Shown piece by piece: positions 34,512 to 48,700 of a stretch of DNA of 64,000 bases. Location: positions 17,668,001 through 17,732,000 of the forward strand of contig OU612072.1 in assembly GCA_914767715.1 (NCBI GenBank), given 5' to 3'. The stretch comes from Membranipora membranacea (lineage: Eukaryota > Bryozoa > Gymnolaemata > Cheilostomatida > Membraniporidae). The position numbers and the translations under genes are program-made. Each line of letters begins with the position of its first letter. Position 1 is the first letter of the stretch. The notes below the pieces were generated by a model. That model made no database searches, was not told the origin of the DNA, and saw nothing but the letters and a program-made list of their open reading frames with translations.

Positions 34512-37041
34512 CATAGACTTAATAATAGACCTAGACAAGGCACTAAATGGTGCATTAGCATTGGGGCACTGAGGCATTTAGTTGTGGGCGGCGTCACAAC
34601 ATTTGAAGGTGCAGTCGCATTGGTTTTATCCATATACATACTAGACTGGACTACTCTAGACTGGAAACTGCAGGCTTAGAGCGTCCTTCCTAATTCAGTG
34701 CATTCCTCTCGATGCAACGTCACTGTGCTATCCACTTTTGTTGTGGCGTAGCTATAATTTCATATGCAAGCTTACGGAGATTTTCTCAATCTGACACAAT
34801 TTGACTGGCAATTTAGACAGAAACATGATTTCAGAGGTATCAAATAAAACATCCTCTTTTCACATAGTCATGCTGATGTAAAAAATGTCTCAATTTCAAC
34901 AATTCTGGCTCCTGACAATCAGGCAATTTTTTGTAGTAAAATTTTTCCGACATAATATTATGCTCACTTAAGCATTCACTGTCAGGTCATAAGTCCACAG
35001 TTTAATGCCATTTTAGGAAGAGGGATCTCAAGTCATCAGATATTGAGAATTTTCATCTTTATTGCAATGACCAGTCATGCCTAAGGGAGCAGGCATAAGA
35101 TTAAAAACTGCTATAATGCTGATTCAAAGTCTCGATAGATAAAGACAGGGTTGGTTGAGTCTATCTATTTATGGTCACGAGCTTTTTTATCAGGCAGAAA
35201 ATATGTTCTGCACGCCGATCAAAAAGATTTGTCGCTCTAGCCATGCCTGGACAGTGTACAGCTCAAGCCCATCCGCCTAATGTTTTTCTGCCCATTCAAC
35301 AATAGAAACAGTTCGATAAATGCAACTAAACATCAGCCAATAATTTTTCATCAAAACCTTTTTTAAAGGGCAACCAAGGTTTCGCAGCAATGTATTAATG
35401 GGTAGCAAATAATGTGCTGGGCAGCATCAGCTTTGTGCATTACGCGATGCAAAACTCAAAGTAGTTGCTGACTCTAAGCTGGGTGACACATCAGTTTAGG
35501 GGAGGTTCCAAGACTTTGCTGTAATAATTATAGAGCACAGGCTAAATAATAACAGGAACAGGAAACTGCTATGTGGTATTCTCTTTTAGCTGAGTTTGAG
35601 TACCTGATGGAAGAAATGTTTCACAAGAATTCTGGCTGAATAATCATCCGAATTATATTTTGTCTTTTTCCCCATGCAGAAGGTGCAATCTGCTATTAAT
35701 TAATGGCCATCAATGAGAAGTTGTTTGAAACCTTGGTTGCCCTTTAAATCAGTTTTTTCCAAACAAGTACAGTGTATATGCGCAACTACATTGACCATCA
35801 GACACCTCTGTGAGTTAGTTTTTAGTTTATCTATGGATGCATGTATGAAGGGCAAGGTGTGGGAGAGAAATTCTCAAGTAATCCAGTTGAAATAAAAAGA
35901 TATCACAGAATTGAAGTATTGAAGTATAATTAAAAACCCGCCCACTGCCTCTTTGCGATTACCCCAAAGGATGAAAACTTTTATTAAATTTTAAATTTCA
36001 CATATCAAGTACATGTATTCACGAAAATGTCCCTAATATGACTTCCCTAATCAAATATAAAGGTGTTGGCAAAGTTGTGAATGATATAATACATTGAGGA
36101 TTCACAAAATCAATGTTTACTGATTATTTACTGATAATTCTCTAATAAGTTTTACTATTCTCAGCTGGATCAAGGTTGATCCACTATTCCATTGATAACC
36201 AAGAGCAAGAACCATGAAGAACAAAGACTAAGTGTTCTGAGATCAGATTTTAAGCATTTAGTTGACAAAAAATACATTTGAAATTAAACTTTACTCAAGG
36301 ACCATCAATGTTTTTCATCTTCGGGTTACATGCCTGACAGCTGGAAAGATCAGATGCAGTTTATTAAGTAAAATGCAGAGCAAAACCTTCAATCTTCAAA
36401 AGTCAATGTACCATTTTACATACAAATGCTATAGGCTATAGGCTATAGCATAATTTGTTGTGGTACCGACAATATTTGATGGCAGGACAGGATACCGATC
36501 ACATTTTATAGCTCGTTAGGTAAATGTTCTGTAAAATTCACTGGGTGTACTCAGTTGTAGTGGTCATATTTAGAAATTGGAAGGTCTTTTATTTTTACAC
36601 TGCATGTATGAGGACATAATTACTAGTCTGACCTATGCGCTACAGTGAACATGTGGATAGCGGAGTGTCGTTGCGTCATGAGGAATGCACTGATATCAAA
36701 TAGTCAATAGTTTCCTGTCTAGCGTATTTATGTTTATGGTGTTATCATTGACTTGCAGCTTATTTGACAGGTTTTTGTTGATAACTTGATCGAATTTGAT
36801 CGGATTTTGAGGATGAAAATCTCAATAGATTAAGCAGCTAGTCGTTAACAGTTTGATATAAAATTTAGGCAAACAAAATCATCAAGTTGATGACAAGACG
36901 CTGCTGATTGTAAAGCAATTTTCACACTCAATAATAATACCGTTGCTACTACAACATCCAATGTCGTTACGCTGCTCACAATAAGTGCCTCACTTCAGCT
37001 GTATATATAGTGTTCTGTCTAAGTTTATTATTGAGTCTATC
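34512..37041. mobile_element. P-like foldback element, copy 1, inserted in a LINE
   Basis: It begins 'CATAGACTTAATAATAGACC' and ends with the diverged inverse '..tttattattgagtctat'. Inverted arms continue inward (for example 'tcagtgcattcctct' near 34,700 against 'gaggaatgcactga' near 36,690). It splits a LINE RT domain, with the 8-bp flank GTTGGTGC on the left and ATTGGTGC on the right, consistent with a target duplication that has aged. It contains the piggyBac MITE at 35,367-35,743. No transposase frame found. Confidence 0.72.
35367..35743. mobile_element. piggyBac-type MITE, intact copy, TTAA borders
   Basis: 377 bp. Ends AGGGCAACCAAGGTTTC and GAAACCTTGGTTGCCCT are perfect inverted repeats with TTAA on both sides. 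It is the same family as 21,773-22,530 in inverse orientation and nests inside the foldback element, so it is the younger insertion. Confidence 0.88.
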
Positions 37042-37049
37042 AATTGGTG

Positions 37050-37445
37050 CCAATATCGAACCAATATTGATGTTAAGTTTTGATGATACTGCTCTTTTGT
37101 AGTGCGCATACTAAAGCCTGTCTTGTAGAAATGATGATACCAACAAAAGTGCCTTGTCCTCAAAATTGAAGTTATGTAGTTTGTTTTTTAATGTTTGATG
37201 ATTAACACAATCAAATGCTTTGCAGAAGTCAATAAACATAAAAACACTCTTATTGTGTATGAAGTCATTAGTTCAAGTTTTCATGTAAAAATATCCATGC
37301 TTTACACATATCTTAGAAAGTGAAGTGGATATAGATCTATAATTTCCTGGTTCATCTTGTGACCCCGACCTAAGAATTTTCCAAACTTTTGGAAATACCC
37401 CTTCATCCAAAATTCTGTTGAAAATGTCTATAAGTACTTGACCTA
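37050..37445 (-). pseudogene. LINE reverse transcriptase fragment, upstream part
   Basis: The - strand, with frame breaks, reads 'ILDEGVFPKVWKI' (RT entry), 'FMFIDFCKAFDCVNHQT' (motif A, catalytic Asp) and 'GSILAP' (motif B). It is the 5' partner of 34,317-34,511 and unrelated in position to the + strand LINE at 13-17 kb. Confidence 0.82.
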
Positions 37446-37738
37446 CGAAGGGAAATGTTTTGTTCTACATATGAACTGGGTATTGAAACCAGCTTTAGAA
37501 TTATCCTAATATACCAATGTTTATACGTGTTTATGTGGCTTATCTACAAGTGTATACAGTCTGGCCACCATAGTGGAAATCTAAACTATGTAGAAATCAA
37601 GAGAGTGTCATGCACACCTGGACAGACATCAGGCCACAATTACGCCGAAAGAAAAATAACCCATCAGGAGGCACTGTCACAAAGGTGGCAGGCTGCTCTC
37701 AGCTGGTGTTAACGCTTCCTGTCAATAAAGCATTGGTT

Positions 37739-37790
37739 ATATATAATTATATATATCATATATATATATGGTATATATATATATATATAG
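37739..37790. repeat. TA microsatellite
   Basis: An AT dinucleotide-rich run interrupted by 'atggtat'; similar runs occur at 38,450 and 38,550. Confidence 0.85.
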
Positions 37791-37869
37791 ATTCAAATCT
37801 GTGCTTTTAAGTGTCATCTGTGTGTATTTGGCCCCAACTAAGTGTCACTCAAAAATACGGAGTCATTTT

Positions 37870-38300
37870 ATATGACCTCTCTCCAGTTTGGTACTTTTAA
37901 CCCACGCCGCATAGGAAAAACATGCTGAAAAGAGGGTTATCTTGAAAACCGCTTATAATAGGATAAAAATTATTTTTGATTCAGAATCTGCAACATTGAA
38001 AACTCATATGGACTTATTGGGAAATAATTTTAGTAATTGGATAGTCAATTATAGCATTTTCTGCCTGTTTTGCGTTCAAATTGGCAGAGATTTTCATGAG
38101 TTTCGTCACTAAAATTAAAATTTATAAACATTAAAGCCTCCAACAATTTGGAAACCCTGTCTCACAGGGTTTTCAATGGTGCAGACTCTGAATCAAAAAC
38201 CATTTTTATCCTATCATAAGCGGTTTTCAAGATAACCCTCTTTCAGCAGGTTTCTCCTATGCGGTGTGGGTTAAAAGTACCAAACTAGAGTGAGGACAGC
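37870..38300. mobile_element. Foldback MITE with ~120-bp inverted arms
   Basis: The left arm beginning 'ccagtttggtacttttaacc' is matched in inverse by the right arm ending 'ggttaaaagtaccaaactag'. Pairing extends about 120 bp inward, through 'agagggttatcttgaaaacc' and 'gattcagaatctgca'. About 170 bp of unpaired middle. No coding capacity and no clear target duplication. Confidence 0.78.
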
Positions 38301-38541
38301 TCCGAATTGAGACATAAATAAGAGCTCAGAAAACTGTCTATAATCATGTTGGGCATCCTTAACCCTATAGTAATTAATGGTAGATAAAATAGCCTGACAT
38401 GGTCGGACAACTCCAATGCAAAGATGTGCCCTACTGGGCAGTTTCAGATATATATATATATATGTATGAATGACTCATTGTCCAGGGCTTTTATGGGTAC
38501 CAATAGTGGGATATATAATATATGACACTTTATTGCCCAAA

Positions 38542-38575
<34 letters not shown>

Positions 38576-38599
38576 ATATTTTACTTGATAAAACGTCGT

Positions 38600-39570
38600 A
38601 TTGATTTAGAGGCTAGAGCAACGAATATTATCTTCTCTTTCTAGCTGTGATAGTTACATTTATGCTAGTCTAAGTGCAACGCGAGTTAGTAACATCATGT
38701 TATCAAACACCCATGAAAATGTGTGCTTTATAATGTAACGCCATCAACACTGTAATACACTACATTTGTTCCAGTTTACAGCTTAGACTAATTCTTCTGG
38801 GGCTCCAATGTATTATTATGATAAGACAATAATTACTTATCCTAGGCCGAGGCCGCTGCCACTATCAGTGATGTCATACATGATACTATATACATGATAC
38901 TATATACTGGCATACTATATACCGTTATACAGTGAGTCGAATCCATCAGTAGCTTCACGGTAACAGTCAGTGACAGTTCAGTTTTACTGACAAACTTTTA
39001 TTCTTGGATATTTAATCTTGGTATTAATTATCTACAAAGTCTCCTAGTGTTGTATTATAGATCACTTTCCAAATACAGAACAGTAAGTATACTGGAGGCT
39101 TTAAGGTGAACTTATACTCATTTGGTACATGATGACACGATGTCTTTTTCAACCAGTTTTATACTAAATTATACTAACAGACCACAATGCATGTAATGAA
39201 AACATTTTCAGACACGCTCAAACCAGAGTAAACTAGAGATTTAAATGATGGCGATTTTCCGAAAATCCTTTGGCCTTTTGTTGAGTGCGTAGGAAATAGT
39301 AGGAGAGGTATTACAGCCTGGCTACTAAGGCTTCATAATCTCTCTGCTGTCATTTGATATTAAAGTGTGATAAAACTCCCACGCATTTTAACTGACACAT
39401 CAACCAATGATTTGCAGGTATTTTGATTTCGAATATTTATATCGCTTATTTGTATTCAAAAACTGATTGATAACGATCCATGTATTTTATTTATAGAAGA
39501 GGGAACTTTACCTATCGACTGCTGTACATCTGACATAACATAACATAACAAAGCCTTGGGAAGTAGGATA
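38600..39570. other. 5' flank of the IgGFc-binding-like gene
   Basis: AT-rich and without open frames. The transcription start of the + strand gene should lie here or in an upstream non-coding exon; I could not define a TATA box or initiator. Confidence 0.35.
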
Positions 39571-39719
39571 ATGGGATCTATGGTTACGTCGTGCTCGGTG
39601 ATCGTGGTACTGATACATGTGATGTCGGTGGTAACCTGTCAGAAATACACAAACAGCACAAATACAAGATATACAGGAGGTACATACCCACGCCTAGCAG
39701 GGCCTAACTATGCTGGAAG
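39571..39719 (+). CDS. Exon 1: signal peptide, donor embedded in a minisatellite
   Basis: It starts MGSMVTSCSVIVVLIHVMSV, a hydrophobic signal peptide, probably cleaved near 'VVTC-QKYT'. The last ~40 nt and the donor (GGAAG|gtaagt) form the first unit of a tandem repeat that fills the start of intron 1. The phase-2 end joins exon 2 to give 'NYAGREFIFTF', the conserved entry to the domain. Confidence 0.88.
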
Positions 39720-42700
39720 GTAAGTACCCACGCCTACCAGGGCCTAACTATGCTGTAAGGTACATACCCACGCCTACCAGGGCCTTACTATGCTGGAAGG
39801 TAAGTACCCACGCCTACCAGGGCCTAACTATGCTGTAAGGTACATACCCACGCCTAGCAGGGCCTTACTATGCTGGAAGGAAAGTACCCACGCCTACCAG
39901 GGCCTAACTATGCTGTAAGGTACATACCCATGCCTACCAGGGCCTAACTATGCTGTAAGGTACATACCCACGCCTAGCAGGGCCTTACTATGCTGGAAGG
40001 TAAGTACCCACACCTACCAGAGCCTAACTATGCTGGTAAGTACCAACGCCTACCAGGGCCTAACTATGCTGTAAGGTACATACCCACGCCTACCACGGCC
40101 TAACTACGCTGGAAGGAATGACCGCTGATAATTCACAATTCTCACTTTATTTCCCATCCAGAAGGTTTCACACCCCTGTTACTCTGCCTTTTATTAGCGA
40201 GAAACGTGTAGAGCATTTTTTGTACTAACTAACACTCACCGCGTTTGAATCATAATATATCGAAAGGTAGTCAATATTACAAATAATTCTATGAAATAAT
40301 CCACAAGCCAAAAGCAGCACCTGGACAAATCAGCTTTGAACATTTTATTTCGTCTCAAGGACTAAGGCATCCTTGGACTCCATTTATCTTTATTAGTTAC
40401 TCTTATCCTTTTGGTCTCAGGAAAAAACTAATAATATATTTACCCATAGACTTAATAATAAACCTAGACAGGACACAGTATGGAGCATTAGCATTGAGGC
40501 AGTGAGGCACTTAATTATGGTGACGCGACGCGACGTCACTGGAGGGTGTAGAAACAGTGATTTTTACTCATAGCTATCATTGATTTACCGTTCCCAGCTC
40601 GGGTTTAATGTTGATAACTCAACTGGATTCAATCGGAATTTAAGTTTGAAAATTCCAATAGATTCTGCAGCTTCTGGCAATCACTTTGATAGTCGGTTTA
40701 GCTCCATAGCTCAAATATTATCAAAAGAGCAAGCTATTTAAAACGGTGCATAGACTTAAAGCTATAATTCTTTTTGCAGTTTCAGTCCTGATTAAATGCT
40801 TATATCTCAAACAATTTTGTTGGAATTTTAAGTTTGAAAATCACAATAGATTCAGCAGATTCTGGTGATCATTTTGATAGTCTGTTTAGCTTTGTAGCTC
40901 AAATATTATCAAAAGAGCAAGCTATTGAAAACAGTACATAGACTCAAAGCTATAACCTTTTTTTGCAGTTTCAGCCCTGATTTAGAGTTTATTTCCTATC
41001 AATTTGGGATTTTGGGATTTTGAGTTTGAAAATTGCAATAGATGCAGCAGCTTCTTGTGATCATATTGATAGTCTATTTAGCTTCATAGCTCAAATATTA
41101 TCAAGAAAGCAAGCTATTGAAAACGGTGCATAGACTCAAAGCTATAATTTTGTCCTGATTAAATGCTTATATCTCAACCAATTTTGATGGAATTTTGAGT
41201 TTGAAAATTGCAATAGATTCAGTAGCTTGTGAAGATTATTTTGAAGGTCTGTTTAGCTTTGTAGCTCAAGTATAACCAGGGAGCTTAGGACTTTCCTCGT
41301 TGGTATAACCGAACAAGCAAGCAATTGAAAACCGTTATACTACTAATAATGGCACAATTATTGGCTGGTGGAAAGGGGTAGCAAAGAAGAAAGTCCTGAA
41401 CTCCCTGGTTATACTTGAGCTACAAGGCAGAAGAGACCATCAAAATGATCTCCACAAGCTACTGAACCTATTGTAATTTTCAAACTCAAAATTCCGATTG
41501 AAGCCAGTTGAGTTATCAATATTTAACCAGAACTGGGAACGGTAAATCAATGATAGCTATGAGTAAAAAATCACTGTTTCTACACCCTCCAGTGACGTCG
41601 CGTCACCATAATTAAGTGCCTCACTTCAGCTATATACAGTGTCCTGTCTAGGTTTATTATTAAGTCTATGTATTTACAGCTTAAATGTTTCTACATAAGA
41701 CTTTCTTATCAGAAAGGTTGTGGAAAAGCTGAGAAATTTATCAAATTTTTAACAGTATAACTGATGATATATTCTTTATGAGAAGAATTATTGTGCCTTG
41801 CATTCAGCACAATCATCAGTGCTGGGAGAAGCTGAAAATAATCAAGGCATCAATTGAAATGCAATTGCCAGAGTTGTTGTCAATAATTGAATTTTAAATA
41901 CTGTTATTTAATATTTGGAGATTCCTTTGCTCTTTTTTTTTCGCAATGATCTAAAGGTTTATTTCGGGAATTTCAAAATAGAAAAATTCGAAACCCAATG
42001 ATACCATCTTTTTTTGGTCAGGTATAAATAGCAGAGACAGTACTGTACTAAACTAGTGATTTAGTTTGATAGGCACATACTTTCTATACTCTCTAAGATT
42101 TCACTATAAGTTTGATTATTGTGTCTGACCAATAATCTGACCAACCAACAAAGATATTTCTGGGGGAGGGAGCCACATGTAATGATTTATTGGTTCACTG
42201 TTTCATTTTTACAGGGAGTTTATTTTCACATTTGGAGATAATAAACCATCTCCTTTATCTTACCTACACATTGTACCGTATAACCGGAGAGGTGATGATT
42301 CTTCAGCTAACTGTACTGTCACATATTATCTGGGAGAGAGTGAGACTCCACAAACAGAACATGTAAGTTAGCTGACATCTCTAGCTGGTGTGTGTATATA
42401 CAGAGTTAAGATTGATTTTGATGACAAACGATGAATCGATATTGCTAAGAACGGATGACCTCAATTTCCTGAAGTTTATAGTACAATTTATATCAACCTT
42501 CTGAGTATTCGTGAAATATGAGTCCAATAATATTTAGATTAATTTCTCTCTATCAGAGATAAAGGCTAATGAAGTACACAATAATATATAATTACAATAT
42601 TAGTTTGATACACCTTGATAAACTCTATATCATCCAGGATATTCTCAATCTGTTTACACTAATATATCCTTAATTATTGTGTATTTAGAAATCAAAGGAG

Positions 42701-45700
42701 CACTGGTATGTGTTGTTGTGCTGATGTTTGTTGGATTTGTTTTACACCGTATGTTATCTATCTGTATTATATAGATTATTATTTATATATTATACTCTCT
42801 TTGTCAATCGATGTATGTCTTTTATTCTCATCGTATCCCAATGAGCTATGATTAATGACATACTGAACGTGTATTGATATTATATGTGGTATGTTTGTCA
42901 TTCTCCACCTCATCATCATATTCTACTACACACTGGTATATAATCTCCGCATACCGCGGCTAGCTAACTCTAACCAGTATACTAAGATCGTATTCAGGGC
43001 TCTCAACACACGTTACCATTGAGAACTGAGAGACCCTGTGAATATCTAAAAACAGGACCTCAGTTTGACAAGTACCAGATTTGTTAAAGCCATGGTTCAC
43101 AGATGTACAAAAAAAATTAATCTCACTAAAAAACTGTAGTTGATCATCTGAAATTTGAGCATTTTTTCCACCTTCTAATCTGACCGAGAGGGGACAACTT
43201 TAGTACTTGAGTAAAGCTGAAATTTAGCTCATTCTTTGTCCACAGGCTATCTAAAAGGTGGCAACAAAGCTCTACATTAGACTAACTCCTTCAGTATGAC
43301 ATAAAATTTTGAATCACCCAATGACTTTAAGCTTACAGCTTGATGCCTTATTATCTAATAATAAAATCAATTTTATTTGCTGATCAAGTAATAAATGACA
43401 CATAAAACAAATATATAAACATATACAAACACATAAAACAAATATCGTAATGAATCAGGTGAATTTGTTAAAAATGTTGTTATCAAGTAGGGCAGTTCTA
43501 TTAAATAATTGATGGTCTTTAACAAGAAAAGGTCAGCATGGGTGATCTTCAGTTATTCAAATGGCAGCAGCACAGGTTTTTTAATTATGTTATGTAACAG
43601 AGATAAACAAACTTATTATATCTGAAATCAATCTTCAGGACTACCTGGTCGTGTTTCATAGTGCCTATTTTATTTACTTCGTATGTGAATGACGGGACGC
43701 AGACGCCGACTTTAATTAAAGATTAAAACATGATCATCGTTTAGGTCGACTGTGTGTACACAGCTTCCTAGATGTCAGTGTGATAATGTCAAACTGAACA
43801 ATTAAAACAATCGGTAATGTTTTGAAATCAGAGATCTGAAGTACTACATTATCACACTACAAGAGTAAAGTAATAGCCTTGTTCTCGTGCTGTAGTGATA
43901 ATAATATATAATGTTAGGATAAGATGGGTGAGTAAATCGTACTGCAGCTAATTATAGAATGTTATATTTGTGACTCCCCGAGCATAATGCTCGGTTCACA
44001 TTGTCCCAGATGACACCAGGATGCCATCCCAGATGCTTATCCCAGTCACATTATAACATTCATCCCAGATAGCCATCCCAGATAGCCATCCCAGTCAATG
44101 TGAACCAGAAAATGACACATCCCAGACTGTCTGGGTCCGTCTGGGATAGCATCGGGAAAGTTTGACGCTTACGAACTTTCCAGATACTGTCCCAGACGGA
44201 CCCAGACAGTCTGGGATGTGTCATTTTCTGGTTCACATTCACTGGGATTACTATCTGGGATGGCTATCTGGGATGAATGTTATAATGTGACTGGGATAAG
44301 CATCTGGGATGGCATCCTAGTGTCATCTGGGACAATGTGAACCAAGCATAATGAACTCTGTGTTAGATAGTCAGGAATATTTCTTCCGCTTTCAAGGGTT
44401 AATATTAACTCATCATTCAATTGATTCATCGCAAATGAAGAGTTTTCTATCACCATGAACTGTGAGAACAACCCTATATGTATCTTAACATGTTAACAGA
44501 TACAGCAACTCACAATGGTATAATAGACCACAAGCATCCAAAGGACCAAAGCAATATATTGTCAAGCAGCTAACACTGCAGTAACAATATTTTGACACTG
44601 AAATTTGTCAAAGTTTGAAATATAGCTTTTTTTGTATTTATTGATTGTCACACTGATTAATCAGGGGGAGATAAAAACCGATTATCATTATTATAATATA
44701 ATATTTTTTATTGACAGATAACAGTGAGTAGTAAAGGAGAGCTTATTAGGACATATCGTCACATTGTTATATTAGTAACAGATGATGAGGTACCGCCACT
44801 CATTGATCTGAAGAGTGTACATATCGAATCAGATAGTGAAGTTACTGTAACGGGATTCTCTAAAGCACCGTAAGTTTATATATTATCTATATATTATTTA
44901 TACATTATTTATATATTATTTATATATGTATACTCTGCACTCCACATATTCACCACGGAAGCATTAAATTTGTATGTGATGTAAGAATACATTAAAGTTT
45001 GTCTGATCGACAGGATTTCAGAATTAATATTATAAATATTAGTCCGAAGATAAGTTCACAGTCCATAATACATCTTCCTTTATATATTTTTGAAAATTAC
45101 CAGGGTCATCAGGTGAGAGAAAATGGCAAGGGAGGTAAAATTGCCTGCGGGGGGATGATGAAGTAAGACCAGTGGGGACCTGTGGGGTCTCTGGTGAAAC
45201 CTCAGCCTTCATAGCATTTGAAATACATATATAACAAATCAAAGTCCCTAATGAGTTGATTCTAACATGGATTATTCAAGTACAGTGCCTATAACTTGCC
45301 TCTCCTAGAACTACCCTAGGATACCCTCAACCTCATTGTCCGAGGATGTCGATCATTGTGATGATAAGGGGCTTAGTGTAGAGTTTTTTACAGTGGCGAC
45401 TCTGGCAACAGCCACCTCTACCGGATACAGACGACCTTCACCTACATACACACCATTTCAATGTACACACAGGGAAATCGTCATATTGACTATAAACCAC
45501 TCCACAATCCATGACCTAACTGCCAATACACAAGCCACTGTATTTGTGTCGTCTACACAAGCCACTGTATTTGTGTCGTCTGAGACGTGACAATCAGTGA
45601 GCTAACATCTTATATGGTGGTTTTATAGTTACAGTACTGAAGCCTTTACAGCACTGCCAGTGGATGTACTTGGTATGGAGTATGTAATACCTTCATCACC

Positions 45701-48700
45701 TCATCAACATTCTACGTCAAGCTCTGGTCTCAAAGCCTCGGCTATGATAAGTAAGTATCAAATATTTATTAAGTTTGATAACTCTTGCTTTGTATTCATG
45801 GTTTGCTTTCATATCTAACATATCTTTGATCGAGTATGATTTTATTAAAAGTTACAAACTCCCCTTCCCATAAGCCCTTGTGTAAAACTCTGTGAGTAAA
45901 TACTACAGCCAACCACTTGTAAAACTTTTGTCAAGTTCCTGAAGTTCGTTACTGAGACACCAACCAATGCACCTGGTGAAAGCTGGCAGATAATTAGCTA
46001 GACCCAATAAGGGTGTTATTTCCCCACAAATAGCCATACTGTGTATATGACCACAGACCCATGAATTCATCTCAATGATTATATCCCATATTAGATACAC
46101 CCCTGTTCTTATGTATAAGAAGCATGCTGGATACACCTCGGAATTGATGTGCTCGGCATGTACCAGAGTATGTACCAGAGTATGTACCAGAGTAAATATG
46201 CTGCTGCTCAAGTTCCTAATGTGTAGTTTGGGGAGCACCTTCCAGATATACCTCATCTGAGATGTCAGACCATAGACTTAATATACTACCTAGACAGGAC
46301 AATGCTTATGCTTCACTGATCATAATGTGTCCCACTTAAATAGCACGACATGACGTAATTAGTTTGTGCTGTGAGGCATAGTTTACTATATACCATTCAA
46401 TGAAATAATGTGAAAAATCAAGGGACGCTGCGCATGATATCAGCTCTTGTCCGGCCCCTAATTATTTAAACACAGAGAAAATTTGTGAGTTTGTGTAAAA
46501 GACCGTTCCGCACGAGATGGTATAAAAATTGACTCCTTAGGCGAATCTAGAGCGAGAACAGACCTGATAAGTTACAATCATTAGCCAATAAATACTGAAA
46601 CAAATACAGCCATCTACCACTACCATCTACCACAGAATACCCACAACACAGTATCACAAATATTTTGTTGGATGAGCCAGATCAAAGCACCACCACCATC
46701 ATCATAGATTTTTGCATAAATATTCCTAGTCATGACTGAGCACAACCTGCTCAGCTTGGATTCCTTGTTACAAGTTTTTACTGCAATTTTTTTGTCGCTT
46801 CATGAGGAAGAATAGATCTGTGCTGGAAATTGAGTATGCCAACTCCAGGTATGTATGTATGTATCATGAGGCTAGGGTACGTGGCACATATATATATATA
46901 TTAAGTCTATGGTCATCTCTCATCAATGAAATAATATAGTAAATCAAGGCACGCAGGGTATAATACCAGCCAAATTATATTAGATCTGTTTTAATTTATG
47001 AGATACAAATTATCAAAACAAATACAGCCCTGTACTGAAACAGAAGATGAAAGATACTATGTAAACGAAGTGGTTACTGGTTTTAATATTCATACTTCGT
47101 TGAGATTATTTATTTATATAACGTGAACCTGCGTCCTGCAGCCTGCTGTCTCATCTTCACAAGTAAGCCCAGCTGCAATTTTACTATCATCAGTTGCGAG
47201 ATACAAGGCAAACATAGAAGTTCTGGATATAATACCCACGCCACTCAGTTTATAGGAAAACTATTTTTAAATGAGCCTACAGCCTGCTACCTCGTCTTCA
47301 CAAGATGATAATCTGGCTGCCTCATCTTCACAAGATGATAATCTTGCTGCCTCATCTTCACAAGATGAAAATCCTGCTGCTACCACTTCACAAGATGATA
47401 AGGTAAGAAACAGCCCAGTGGTGGCTCTCATGTATGCATTGTCATATTTCCGTCTTTATTGGATTGAATTTTTTGGCATAATTTCTGCTTGTCCCATCCA
47501 TCTAAGATCTAAATCATTTAAATATTGTCATATAATAATACCCACATCCTTCTATACATGCACATAAATTTAAGGCTATAGACATAGTAAATAATAATCG
47601 ATGGGTGTGATAAAATTTGAATGTAAGAAAAAAAAGGTGGACCGATAGTGATGGGGCGGGGGGGAGGGGGGCTGGAGGGAAACTATTTGAGATGACAATT
47701 CTGATTTACTCCCGAAATATCTAACTCAGAACTGGCACAGCAGTCAAAAAGTGTGAGTAGACTTAATCGGTGATCTCGCAAATCTTTCTTGGCCATGCTG
47801 ATGCTCCTATGAAATTGATTTTACAATTTCTGTTTATCATATCAAAAGCTGTAGTTTAATGATAATTATTTGTATATGTTATCATTTGTGATGCTTTTAA
47901 AAAAGTCATCTAGAAACTGGTGTGCTGCCTACGGCTGTGGAAATACCCCGGCAGGAAATCCTAATTTAAGCTTTCACGCCTTCCCCAGAAATAACGAGGA
48001 GAGACTAAAGGTATGGGTTTCGGCCGTTAAACGCAAGAACTGGACTCCATCCAAATATGCTGTTCTATGTAGCGAACATTTGAAACGAGATACATTTAGA
48101 AGGCCTCCTGGTGTGGGTGGGAGAGCTTTGCTCAAAAAGGATGCTATCCCAACAATTTTCCAATCCTTCCAACACTATCTACAAACCCCTAAAAGTGAAG
48201 AGATATACGCTGGTCGGAATACACCATGAAACAACCAAACTCGCAGCAAACACTGACAATAAGCGCTCCAAACTGAGCAGGCTTATTGTGTTCAGTGACT
48301 CAGTCATATCTAATTTTCAGCGATCGCTGATAGTGATAGTGTCTCGTTTGGAAATTTTGCAGCAATCACCGATAGTGGTAGTTTTCTAGTCTTTGACCCA
48401 TCCGCAAAATTCAGTATAATCCCACAGTATATATTTTTTTTGATAAGTAGGTGTAAGAAGTGGTTAGCTTACATTGCTCTACTAATTTGATTAATTTTAA
48501 TGTATACTGCAACCAGTCATATCTAACTTTGCAATGCTCGCTGATAGTGGTAGTATTTTTAATTTTTGTAGTGCCCACAACAGCAATAGTGGTAGCCGTT
48601 AGCCTTGGTCGTGCCCTCATAAATTAGTATAATCCCGCAGTAACAGCCCTCTGTTTTGTCATGTAGTGATAAAAGTGGTTAAGTACAGGGCTGTATTTGT

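Noticed and set aside
44060-44471. - strand frames in the palindrome
   Set aside because: The palindrome gives mirrored open frames on both strands; no protein signature.
45336-45590. 84-codon + strand frame with a duplicated 'TQATVFVSS'
   Set aside because: Lies within intron 3, has no splice sites in phase and contains a simple duplication; no family resemblance.
46271-46913. A separate 645-bp element ending in 'ttaagtctatg'
   Set aside because: No target duplication at that inner end; the sequence continues the inverted arm collinearly with the right arm, so it is part of the 3.18-kb element.
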